DNA of 64,000 bases, taken from assembly GCF_032854445.1 (NCBI RefSeq), contig NC_088302.1, positions 32,705,979 through 32,769,978 on the forward strand, given 5' to 3'. Source of the stretch: Liolophura sinensis. Taxonomy: Eukaryota; Mollusca; Polyplacophora; Chitonida; Chitonidae. The notes beneath the pieces were generated by a model, which was not told where the DNA came from, made no database searches, and saw nothing but the letters and a program-made list of their open reading frames with translations. A program made the translations under genes and the position numbers. Positions 43,701 to 51,909 of the stretch are shown piece by piece (the first letter of the stretch is position 1; every line of letters starts with the position of its first letter).

Positions 43701-46259
43701 TTTAATGGCCTCAGCATCGACCCATTGAAGATTGGATTGGAAGTACATTGTACAGAGGTGTTCAAAGTAATCTCATGGAACAAGACAGGGCTGGGGGCCT
43801 CCGTGGCTCAGTCGGTTAAAGCGCTAGCGCAGCGTAATGACCCAGGAGTCGCTCACCAATGCGGTCGCTGTGAGTTCAAGTCCAGCTCATGCTGGCGGCC
43901 GTACGTGAGAAGGCCTGCCAGCAACCTGCGGATGGTTGTGGGTTTCCCCCGGGCTCTGCCCGGTTTCCACCCACCATAATGCTGGCCGCCGTCGTATAAG
44001 TGAAATATTCTTGAGTACGGCGTAAAACACCAATCAAAAAAAAAAAAAAAAAAAAAAAAAGACAGGGCTGTGGTAGCATACATATTTACAGCCCTACAGA
44101 GCTTGTCCACAGCTGATTATTCATGCTTGATCGTCTGCATTATTATAGGAAGTATGCAAGAATTGGTATGGAAACTTTCAGTACCTCAGTCTTTTCGCAT
44201 ATGAAGAGCATTTATTCACATTTTTAATTTGACTGTGAGACATGTACTGTGGAACTTACAGTACATGTATTGTCTGGGTGGTTTGTTGTCTGTGTTTTTG
44301 TTACTTTTGTGAGACAGAGATTTCTAGCCTTGATAATTCTCATACGATAACTTGAAATTAATGATAATGTACAGTGTTTCCCATATCCATCAACTAGTCA
44401 GTCACACTGTCACCAATTTTGTGTTGATGTTGTACAGGTATTGGGCCAGAGCTGACACCGGATAGTGTCTTACAGAGCATCTCGGCAGCCCTTCATCTCA
44501 ACAGTCAGCCTGTCACTGGCCAAAACGCTTCCAAATCTTCAATCAACAAAAATCCAGGTGTCCATATTGATGCGAACCAGCCACACATACAGGTAAGGCA
44601 AATAGCTACGTGTACATGCATCGGGGAGCAAGCTTTGTTGGAGGGGCTAAGGTGCTTGCCGCTTCAACACTATGTTACAAGAAATGTGGGCTCAATACCA
44701 GTCTCTGACGGCAAATTTTGAAGATTTCCATGCTTACCCGAATTCCTCAACTCCCTGTGTTTAATTTGATTTTGGAGACAAAATTGATTGGATTGGCCAG
44801 GGTCAGGGCTTTAGAAAAAGTATAATTTCATCAGTCTACACAGGATAATAACTTCAGAATATGCTTTAATAAACGCCTTGCCAACACACGGAAACACGCA
44901 ATGCTTTGTTCTCAGGACCTTGATGGTAACAATTGGTCAATGGAGTCTCCCTTGTATAGTCTTACATAAAGTTTACTGGAGACAATTTGTTTACCACCAG
45001 CATAATTTGTCAGGGTTAATGATTCACTCGGGGGCATACGGTTTTCTCTGCTTATACTATGCTGGTCGCCATGGTATAAGTAAAAAATTTGTCAGTACGG
45101 TGTTAAACAATGGTCGAAATGAAAGTGAACACAAGAAAAGAAAAATTGTGTTTTATTTTAACAGGTACAGCCAGCATTACTAGTATCATTGTGATGAATG
45201 CCAGTATGTTTGACATCATAAAGAAGTGCACATTCCGATGAAGATCCATTAACACATAGGTTTTGTGTCACTTTACAAAATTACTTTGATGGCTTTTAAC
45301 TCACTTGTGCAAAGTACAGGAGTAGATTATGTGATGTCCCAGGCCATACGCCTTACAGCACTCTCCCTGGCTTTACATCGCTGCCACCACTAGACAAGCT
45401 TGACATTTGGAGCCTGTGAGACACACGTAGGCTTGATTAGACTTAGCCTCACCACTTATGTCCTGGTCAAACTATTTAATCAGCATTGATCAATAAAATT
45501 GTTTCAGAGTTTGGTTAAAAACATGTTGCACAAATTTTAGATAAAGAGAATGCATGAATATACAGTATTATCAGAAGCAAAATTACAAAATTCATAATTT
45601 CATGCATTAGAATCAATGTTACTGTAAATGTTAGGGGTGGTCTCTCAAAAAAGTACAGCATGTATTGACCTGAAGTTTTACATGCATATGAAGCACAATG
45701 ACATGGATTGGGTGGGGTGGGAGGTGGGTGGTGGGGGGGTCGAGTTGGTATTCCATTGCTGGTGCACTGTGTGCATATTAATGACCATTAATTAGCAAAT
45801 ACACATCTGCAGTACCTCATGTATAAAGCTGAAGTTTTGCATTCCTATAGGTGAGCTGTTTGCTAACCTTAGCAGTTTTTTTAATGTTACTGGTAGAATG
45901 ATTTACTTACAATAATTTAGTTATCTTCTTTTTCACAGTCACATTCCTTACTTGTATATTTGAGGTGTTATAAGCATATCCCCAAAATAACTATGTTTGG
46001 GATAAAATCTGACAGAATTAATCAAGATACTTGCCGAAGGGTATTTGCCTTTAATGTGTACTTCACAGTGGCTATATTTCATTTCCTCAGATGTGCATTT
46101 TATAAGCACAAGTCTCCCTTAACCCTCAGTAATCACTTTTTACCTTATTTTGTGCCCCCAAAGGCGACGGTGGTGTCTGAGGAGGATGTGAGACAACAGG
46201 AGAGACTCGTGACTGATGCCAGAAAGAGGCTGCAGGATGCTATCAAAGGATTCGCTTAG
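32803..46259 (+). CDS. MBD2/3: methyl-CpG-binding domain protein 2/3, whole gene span (6 coding exons)
   Basis: Exons 32803-32918, 37148-37305, 40946-41091, 41769-41859, 44438-44592 and 46164-46259 join to 762 nt, 253 residues. All introns are GT-AG with consistent phases (2, 1, 0, 1, 0). Order of parts: MBD domain (about residues 8-75), the p55/MTA-binding MBDa-type region with LPIRQTASIFKQPVT and LFWEKRLQGL, the conserved C-terminal region (IGPELTPDSVLQSISAALH, NPGVHID), and a short coiled coil (EEDVRQQERLVTDARKRL) that in vertebrates binds GATAD2/p66. It should act in the nucleus as the NuRD subunit linking methylated DNA to deacetylation and remodelling. Positions matching mammalian MBD3 H30 and F34 are K32 and Y36, as in MBD2, and the two arginine fingers (R24, R46) are kept, so methyl-CpG binding is expected. 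The MBD2-type glycine-arginine N-terminal extension is absent. Confidence 0.95.
35080..35950. repeat. dispersed repeat family Z, copy 2
   Basis: Shares with 7190-7740 the order 'gaccaacagcgagcttcca', 'ggcagttctggagaagaa', 'ccaatatggccg'. It lacks the terminal (TAA)n and hairpin of copy 1. Confidence 0.5.
36774..37016 (+). mobile_element. SINE-A, near full length, diverged
   Basis: Head 'ggggcctccatggccgaggt', B-box-like 'gaattcaagtcc', 3' end 'gtgaaatattcttgagtatg' and an AAATAAATAAAT tail. The 'cccccgggctctgcccgg' part of the middle domain is deleted. Ends about 130 bp before exon 2. Confidence 0.85.
37148..37305 (+). CDS. MBD2/3: MBD2/3 coding exon 2
   Basis: Acceptor CTTTTTCTCAG, donor CCAGAG|GTTTGT. 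Encodes SPDGKKIRSKPQLSRYLGEL, LDLSAFDFRSGK and a basic tail, completing the MBD domain. R46 (in KKIRSK) is the second DNA-contacting arginine. Confidence 0.95.
38168..38258 (+). repeat. 20 bp minisatellite, about 4.5 copies
   Basis: Units of the type AACAAATGATAGAAACAGAA start at 38171, 38191, 38211, 38231 and 38251, with CATATG or CAAATG variants. Confidence 0.9.
38360..38545 (+). repeat. dispersed repeat family X, copy 2
   Basis: Contains 'tttgattttggaaacaaaac', 'gtgtaatttta', 'acagaataatgccttcagaa' and 'tgcttgaatt', matching 4510-4660 closely. Confidence 0.65.
38772..38864 (+). mobile_element. SINE-A 3' fragment
   Basis: 'gcagcctgctaaagattgtg' through 'ccaccataatgctggcagct' to 'gaaatattcttgac' and an A-run. 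Strongly truncated at the 5' end. Confidence 0.65.
39369..39505 (-). CDS. exon-like segment on the minus strand inside MBD2/3 intron 2, unidentified
   Basis: Minus-strand acceptor AACTCCTCTCTAG, donor ACATG|GTGAGT. Open for 45 codons: TGLAQLIEPTLNVLVNRSAI, CRERQVRKENKFRELLNDYP, GYSNM. The frame remains open about eight codons further upstream. The residue mix (amphipathic, K/E/R-rich) is convincingly protein-like, but no partner exon was found. It could be an exon of a nested gene or a decayed gene fragment. A GC-rich stretch near 39010-39110, also followed by a GTGAGG donor on the minus strand, might be a downstream exon. Confidence 0.35.
40671..40733 (+). repeat. (TA)n microsatellite
   Basis: About 27 uninterrupted TA units (40671-40724) followed by CATATATATG. 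Open frames encoding alternating Tyr-Ile here are artefacts. Confidence 0.97.
40946..41091 (+). CDS. MBD2/3: MBD2/3 coding exon 3
   Basis: Acceptor TGATCTTGCAG, donor AGACAG|GTGGGC. Encodes ICHDTTLALPIRQTASIFKQ, PVTVVRTRPEGKTKSDLKQ and on to QPRQ. The LP-RQTASIFKQPVT signature is diagnostic for the MBD2/MBD3 family. Confidence 0.95.
41769..41859 (+). CDS. MBD2/3: MBD2/3 coding exon 4 (source of the tandem array)
   Basis: Acceptor GCATGTTTCAG, donor TTCATG|GTGAGT. The 30 codons plus one base read LFWEKRLQGLRASDNTGESL, then LSLQLPKSIH, matching the LFWEKKLSGL region of vertebrate MBD2/3. The last 56 bases of this exon, its donor and about 50 bases of intron form the unit that is tandemly repeated downstream, so the true donor is the first of 17 near-identical ones. 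Confidence 0.93.
41804..43655 (+). repeat. 107 bp tandem array derived from MBD2/3 exon 4 and its splice donor (17.3 copies)
   Basis: GTGAGT donors occur at 41860 and then every 107 bases to 43572, 17 in all, with no length change. A partial 18th unit ends at 43655. The first unit includes the genuine end of exon 4. Units fall into types by their intronic part: A ('acacttgag', 'gttgttgagtgcatgag'), B ('tatactcaag', 'ttatcaagtgcatgag') and C ('catgggtcagtgataactca'). From unit 3 on the order is ABAC, C', ABAC, ABAC, AB, a 428 bp higher-order repeat. Near-identity of units suggests recent expansion or homogenisation. Confidence 0.97.
43774..44105 (+). repeat. dispersed hairpin-containing repeat, copy 2, interrupted by a SINE
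   Basis: 'catggaacaagacagggctg' is cut by the SINE at 43794-44058 and continues after the duplicated target as 'tggtagcatacat', 'acagccctacagagct'. It matches the uninterrupted copy at 29815-29885. Confidence 0.65.
43794..44058 (+). mobile_element. SINE-A with target-site duplication and poly-A tail
   Basis: Near-complete copy: A-box-like TGGCTCAGTCGGTTAAAGCG, B-box-like GAGTTCAAGTCC, conserved 3' domain, and a run of more than 20 A's. AAGACAGGGCTG stands on both sides (43782-43793 and 44059-44070). The long pure A tail and intact duplication suggest a relatively young insertion. A few bases before the 'ggccgtacgt' word are missing. Confidence 0.93.
44438..44592 (+). CDS. MBD2/3: MBD2/3 coding exon 5
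   Basis: Acceptor GATGTTGTACAG, donor ATACAG|GTAAGG. Encodes IGPELTPDSVLQSISAALHL, NSQPVTGQNASKSSINK and NPGVHIDANQPHIQ. It aligns with the MBD2/3 segment in which ALH and PITGQ are conserved. Confidence 0.95.
44735..44895 (+). repeat. dispersed repeat family X, copy 3
   Basis: 'tttgattttggagacaaaat', 'gattggattggcca', 'ataacttcagaatatgcttt' and 'cgccttgcc', in the same order as at 4510 and 38390. Confidence 0.6.
45030..45118 (+). mobile_element. very diverged SINE-A 3' remnant
   Basis: 'tatgctggtcgccatggtat' followed by 'aagtaaaaaatttgtcagta' and 'cggtgttaaacaatgg' parallels the SINE 3' end. No tail. Confidence 0.4.
45560..45880 (+). repeat. dispersed repeat family W, copy 2
   Basis: 'attagaatcaatgtt', 'aggggtggtctctcaa', 'tattgacctgaagttttaca' and 'gaagcacaatgaca' match 11160-11400. 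It includes the G-rich insertion at 45709-45740. Confidence 0.55.
45709..45740 (+). other. G-rich quadruplex-type tract in MBD2/3 intron 5
   Basis: Five runs of three or more G's (3, 4, 3, 3 and 7) in 32 bases on the coding strand, with loops of 1 to 4 bases. It lies about 425 bases upstream of exon 6. Confidence 0.5.
46164..46259 (+). CDS. MBD2/3: MBD2/3 coding exon 6 (terminal)
   Basis: Acceptor GTGCCCCCAAAG; 31 codons to TAG: ATVVSEEDVRQQERLVTDAR, then KRLQDAIKGFA. This is the short coiled coil that in vertebrate MBD2 pairs with GATAD2A/p66-alpha. There is no acidic tail as in mammalian MBD3. A GTAAGT just after the stop (46276) could open a 3'UTR intron. Confidence 0.92.
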   Translation, partial: ATVVSEEDVRQQERLVTDARKRLQDAIKGFA

Positions 46260-46489
46260 ACACCCTCATAACACAGTAAGTAACATCTGTTCTTTGAAAA
46301 TCAAGTGCTGAGCCCACTTTCAAGTAATTTCATGAGTCAAAAACTTTGGTTGTAAATCATGTTGTTTTAAGGCTTTACAGGGTCTTTCACTCAAAGTTAT
46401 GAGAAATTACATTTTGTAGCAGACAATTGGCCCTTGATAGGTTGTATTGCATACTTGTATCAACTCTTGCTGCTTTGGCTCTGACTTAA

Positions 46490-46720
46490 AGTAAGGCGGC
46501 TTGTGAGATACCTGGTGAAGGCCAGTGGTTTTCTCTGGTTTCTCCACCCATGAAAACCTGTACTCTGGCATATAAGTGAATTCTGAGAAAGTCTTCCAGC
46601 AACGTAAGGAAGGTTATCGGTTTCACCCGGGCTCCAAACAGTAATGCTGACCGTTGTGGTATAATTGAAATATTCTTGAGTACAGAGTAAAACACCAATG
46701 AAATAAATAAATAAATAATT
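46490..46720 (+). mobile_element. composite of SINE-B fragment and SINE-A 3' end
   Basis: Starts with SINE-B words ('acctggtgaaggccagtggt', 'ctctggtttctccaccc') and continues into the SINE-A 3' domain ('cggtttcacccgggctcc', 'gaaatattcttgagtacaga') with an AAATAAATAAAT tail. It is either a SINE-B insertion into or next to SINE-A, or a chimeric element. Confidence 0.55.
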
Positions 46721-49080
46721 AGAAAGAAACACTTTTCCAGTAGATCATTAAGGCCTTTGTTTTTATAATTATCAGCAGTTAAGAAACACCGTTTTTCCTG
46801 GAAATTACCCCCACAAACGTTTCGTGTACATGCACTGTATTTCAAGCTATAAATACAACTATACACATTTGTTTTTTGGGCAAGTGGGTAAGTGTGTAAG
46901 ATAGGTAAATTTGACTTCTGAAGCCTTGTTACAATAAAGGATTAGGATAAGCCAAACTGGGTTGATGTCTGGAAGATAATGAATATTTACCATTATATTA
47001 CATGTAACAGAGACAATGGTGCCTTAACATTTGCTATGTGCTCAGAATAAAAAAAATCGAAAAATCCTACGAAAACAAGGGAGATAATTTTAACCAGATA
47101 CTTTGTTTGGCTGGTGACATGACTTGGTTACCTCCCTTTGATTGTGTACATGATTTACATGGATCCGAACCTCTATCTGTTTAAGAAACTAAGAAATGTA
47201 AGATAACATGTGCATGCAGAATTAAACTCTGATTTCCTCTTTGTTATTGATGTAGCACATTTCCTTTTTACAAGGTTCTTTTGCTGCTTGTACCCACTTT
47301 CACACTGCAGACCAGTGATAGACCATAGCTTTGCTAGGGCCGTACAAGGGCTTGAAATGCTGTTGGTATATCATTAAAATCTAATTGAATAAGTAAATAC
47401 TATCTGGACTTAGATGTTGTATTATAGCTAATAGAGATCTTTAGTTAGAAGTTAAACTTGTAACTTGTAACATCAAATTGTAATAGGTAAACTAATTCAA
47501 GTCAGAAGTCCCAAGTTACGACTTGTAACTTCTAATTAAAGGTCTCTAGTGACTGTAATTTGGTTTAGATGGGAGACACATCATAATAAAGAAATTATCA
47601 AAAACTCAAAGACTTCAGTGCTCAAAAGAACTGCAGAGGTTTTTGATCAGAAACTGAAAGTTGAGAGAATGAATACATTATAATGATTGTTCTACATTTT
47701 CTGTGTTTTGGTGTACATGAATGCTGTTTGTGAATTTCTTTTGCAAGGAAATGGATGGTTTATCATTTGGTTGAAATGCCTATGACTTGTGTCTCTGGAT
47801 TTTGGAACATTGCGACGCTATTGTGGCCCTAGTTCGTTTATCAGAGTGTCAACAGTGTCACAATAACCTGAATGACGAACACCACTGATCAATTATTGTG
47901 GCATTCTAAAAGCAAAGGGAGATAATCAATGGGCATTTTCCATAGTTTACATTGAAATTGTAAACATTTTTAATATTAAGAGTACTTTATGAATTTTTTT
48001 GACAAAGGTCGCTTCTGCCATCCTATTTTAAGAATACCAGGAGATGCTTGTTATTTACAGATTTTGCGAAAAAAAGCTGTTATTTACTCCGATCAGTGGT
48101 CTTCTCCACTCATACAGGGGTCAAAATATTTGGTCTTTAACTTATTTTAAAGATGTCATAATAACACTTCCGTGTTGAGTTACAGTATTTCTGAACAGAA
48201 TCTGCACTTCACTCCTTAAAATTCAATGACCTGGAACGATCTCAATTTTTGTTGAGGTCATCTCTCTGATGACCTTAAAATATTAAACATTTTGACCCCT
48301 GCCCATATAACTGAATTGAATGAAAATTCTTTAGTTTTCGAAAGAAACACCAATCAAATTGGAAAATAAAGGTGAGGTGGATGTCTGGACTAATTCTCTT
48401 ATTGGTTGATAGTTGGGACATCTGTTTGGTTAAGTATAACATAATCCTTACAGGGTCTGGGTCACTCATTACAATTGCTTCACATCAGAGAAAACACATA
48501 AACTTTAGATCAACCATTGTTTTTAGCAATACTGTATACATATGCATTCTCTGTGTGTAAAGTATGCACAGTGTTATTCTAACCAACACCAGAAACGTTA
48601 TTCAGGAATATTCATTATAAATAGCTTGAAGAAACCAGTATCACACAGACTTGAAATGTCAAGCTTGTCTGGTGGTTGCAGTGATATGTACTAGCGAGCT
48701 CAGAGAATGGCACATGCACTGTTAGGTGTTCGTAGTTTTACTGTGGACTGTGACGTAATGTGAAACAATATTTTGTACTTCAGATTCAGTGCGAGCTGTA
48801 TGGCTTTAGTTGGGATAAGCTGTACAATTAAGTGTATAAATAGCAATGATCTTCAGAGTGTTTTGTAGTGATAAAGTACAACTGCATTTCTTATGTCGTT
48901 TATTAAACCTCCTCTGCACTAAGCACTTTTTTAATTTTAATATGATGCAAAAATAATAGTTTATCTTATTTCTTTATGATGTATTATTACACTAATTTTT
49001 TTTCAATGTCAGTTTAAATGATGCAGTTATTTTACAATAAAACAAATTGTTTGTTTTTTTTATATATGGATTATATCATT
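46721..49080 (+). other. 3' flank of MBD2/3, possible long 3'UTR
   Basis: No coding evidence. AATAAA words occur on the plus strand, for example at 49038 ('caataaaac'). Whether the transcript reaches that far cannot be told. Confidence 0.3.
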
Positions 49081-51230
49081 CACACGCCTTGAAAAAAAAA
49101 ATATATTATTGGTGGGCAGTTCATTGTCTTGTCACGGGTATATTAATACTGTTGGAAACAAATCATGATGGCTACCATATATAGCAGTATGATTGTCACA
49201 ACAGGTGAAATTAATTTTCATGCATATCCTATGTGCAGTTTAGCGTATCTGTGCTTCAATCAACAAATTTTGTCGTATGTTGATGATTTCTAAGTATTTG
49301 GGATGAAATCTGTTTTCGTAAAGTTAAAAACCTAGTGTAAGTTATATTTTTGTTTCACATGGTTTACAGTTCAGGAGCCCGTTTCACAAATTGCAAGTAG
49401 CGCTATGTTTTCATAACTACCGTGGCAACGTAATACCTACAATACTGGTCACCATGGAAGTTCAGTGCACGGAATGTTACATACGTTTGTGAAAAGGGCC
49501 TCAGGTGACAAGCTGTGCGTCACCATAGGCTGTATTCTGTAGGCATTTGTTTTGTAGAAACCTAATAGTTAGATATACACACAAGCAGAGACAGGTTGAG
49601 TAAAGGTAAAGCTTAAGACACGACTGGCAGTCCCATGTTATGTCATCCATAATTCTGACAAACCATGATCAATGATACTCTTACAAAAGCTATTCTTTTA
49701 AGAAATCACGAAGTATTTTCACACAGTTTACCAGAGGACAAATTTTTGTTCTGTCAGTATACCTGCCCTGAAGCAGTCCATCTATCCACAAGGAGTGGCA
49801 GCCAGGAATGTAGACATTAGTTGGTCAACACCTAATTTTCTACCTTAATGGCTTTGTCCAGGTTTTCCGAAGCTAAAAACATTAGCAATCGGCAAACACG
49901 TCCAACCGGTTTTCCACTCCAATGATTGTTAACAAACCAAGGCGAGACAGAAGAAAAATTGTTGCCATTATGTGTACATCTGGGCAAACAATAGATCTCT
50001 CCGAAAAAAAGAAAAGTGAATTTTTTTTTGTTTTCTGATAGTAAACAGAGGTATATTGTTTGTTTACAGGCTAATTAAGTTGTCTAGCTGGCGTTTTGTG
50101 AGCGCTGGTCGAGCGGCTCGCACATGTACAGCATTCACAGCGCTCGGCCACACCATGGTCTCTCGCTGGCATGAAAATCAATTCCTGGCTAGTGTCCAAT
50201 TAGCGAGTAATGAGCTTCAATTTACATGCGGCCAGTGTTGAACATACTTTCAGAGAACACTAGAGAGTCGGAGGACCACTGCGTAATGAAATGAGTGAAA
50301 CCCAGTCCTACTCACTGATTTGTCAGCTAGCTTACACACCAGTGACCCTGATTTATGTCACAGCTAAGGAAGAACAAGCTAACTTATATGACCCTTCACC
50401 AACTTATCTCTTTCTCTTTTGGTGGTGTTGGTCGGTGTGTGTGTTCCCCAGATTATGGAGAGTGACCAGATCTTGGTTGGTCAGTCAGTCAGTGAATCAC
50501 TCTCTCACTCACTGTGTAGCTGACAGAGGTATTTAACGGTGGTATTTGTCCTACAAGCTTGCTCAGGCTTTGTAGCTCAAACATCAAGAGTATTTTGAGC
50601 CCGGTGAATAATGTAATTGAGGACATGGCAACACCGTTTAGACGTCTTTGTTTTTTATTACCTCATGCCTTTTCTTTTTTTTTTGTAGGCACTCTTAAAT
50701 TGTTACACTTTTAGAATCTGGCCTGTGTTGACATCTCATCAGCAAAAAAGTTCTTAGTAGCTTTTGTTCCTTATTTCCAGTGTTATGTATTAGATTGCTC
50801 ACCCTCTGCCATGCTTCATCTGTGGCTAGCTGAAATTAACAAAAAAATTCAATTGCAAAATTTGAGATGCCCATTTTGTTTACAAGCAGACACAGAATTT
50901 TATAATCTGATTATTTCTGATTATAAATGTTAAAATTCAGTTGTCACATTGGCGACAGCGATAGTGAAAAAAATAGCAAAACAGATTGAAATTAAAGTGG
51001 AAATAACCGTAAACATGACCAGACACTTTTTTAAACCCTTTGATAAATATAATCCCTTGTAAATATACTTTTTGGGGCAATATGATGCAACATATAACGG
51101 TATTTTGGGTATAGATAATTTCCAGCTAGTGGAGATATCTAGTCCATGTGTTCCCTGACGATGATTGCAGTGTTACTGTATCTGTAATGTATGCAGGTTG
51201 TTATGTGCATATGGTGTGATGATTTGGGGC
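49081..51230. other. gene-free stretch with a conserved-element-like segment near 50050-50240
   Basis: Around 50065-50225 the sequence is complex, not repetitive, and rich in homeodomain cores ('gctaattaag', 'ccaattagcg', 'gagtaatgag') and paired GAGCGCTGG/CAGCGCTC half-sites. It looks like a regulatory element, not an exon. The rest shows nothing specific. Confidence 0.3.
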
Positions 51231-51239
51231 AAATTTATC

Positions 51240-51560
51240 ACCTCTCATTTAAAACTTATTGTTTTCCTGGGTGACACCAGTTTTTATTTGTGTTTTTCGA
51301 GCAACACTATAAAAATCCTTAAGTCAAACTGAAAATCCACCTTTTTATCTTGTCTGATCTTGATGTTTTTGTGGTTTTTCAAGGCTTTCCAATCGTATAA
51401 ATATGTTTCCCAGAGGAAAAGTTGCTACATAGTCCACATTTCCCACAAATTAGATGATTTTCAACTTTTACTTCTATTTTTATACTCTCCTTCAACATTG
51501 AAAAACAGATTTATTCTGCTCCTAAAACAGCAATTTCTATTGATGTGGCTCTGTGCAGTG
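51240..51560 (+). repeat. dispersed repeat family Y, copy 3
   Basis: 'ccacctttttatcttgtctg', 'atagtccacatttcccacaa' and the final 'ttgatgtggct' match copies 1 and 2 in order. Confidence 0.6.
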
Positions 51561-51633
51561 ACCCAACATTGAGAAGCCATGGACTTCGTTATCCTGTGAC
51601 TTTAGGTTGTCGTATGGTATTTCAAAGTCACCC

Positions 51634-51903
51634 TGTTATCCTGAATTTTCCTGTTATTCAGAGGTTTTCTGTTTATAATTCTGTTACCAGGAAGATTTCT
51701 CTTATTCCAAGGTTTTGTGTTATCCCAAGGTTTTCTGTTTATAATTCTGTTACCTGGAAGGTTTCTGTTGTCCTAAGGTTTTGTGTTATTCTGAGATTTT
51801 CTGTTATCCCAAGGTTTTCTGTTTATAGTCCTGTTACCTGGAAGGTTTCTGTTATTCCAAGGTTTTCTGTAATCCCAAGGTTTTTGATTATTCTGAGGGT
51901 TTT
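51634..51903 (+). repeat. degenerate short tandem repeat (TTCTGTTAT-CCAAGG-type)
   Basis: About 16-18 bp units of the kind 'ccaaggttttctgtt', with longer units carrying 'tataattctgttac(c)tgga', repeat across the block. The 120-codon open frame (51545-51907), with its recurring RFSVIP and YNSVT words, is produced by this repeat. Confidence 0.85.
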
Positions 51904-51909
51904 GTAGGG

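Noticed and set aside
862..46560. True tRNA genes at the tRNA-like segments
   Set aside because: A- and B-box-like words are present, but the cloverleaf arms do not pair well and the segments continue into SINE bodies and tails.
51545..51907. 120-codon frame with recurring RFSVIP words
   Set aside because: A short DNA tandem repeat read in frame. There is no start context, splice signal or known domain.
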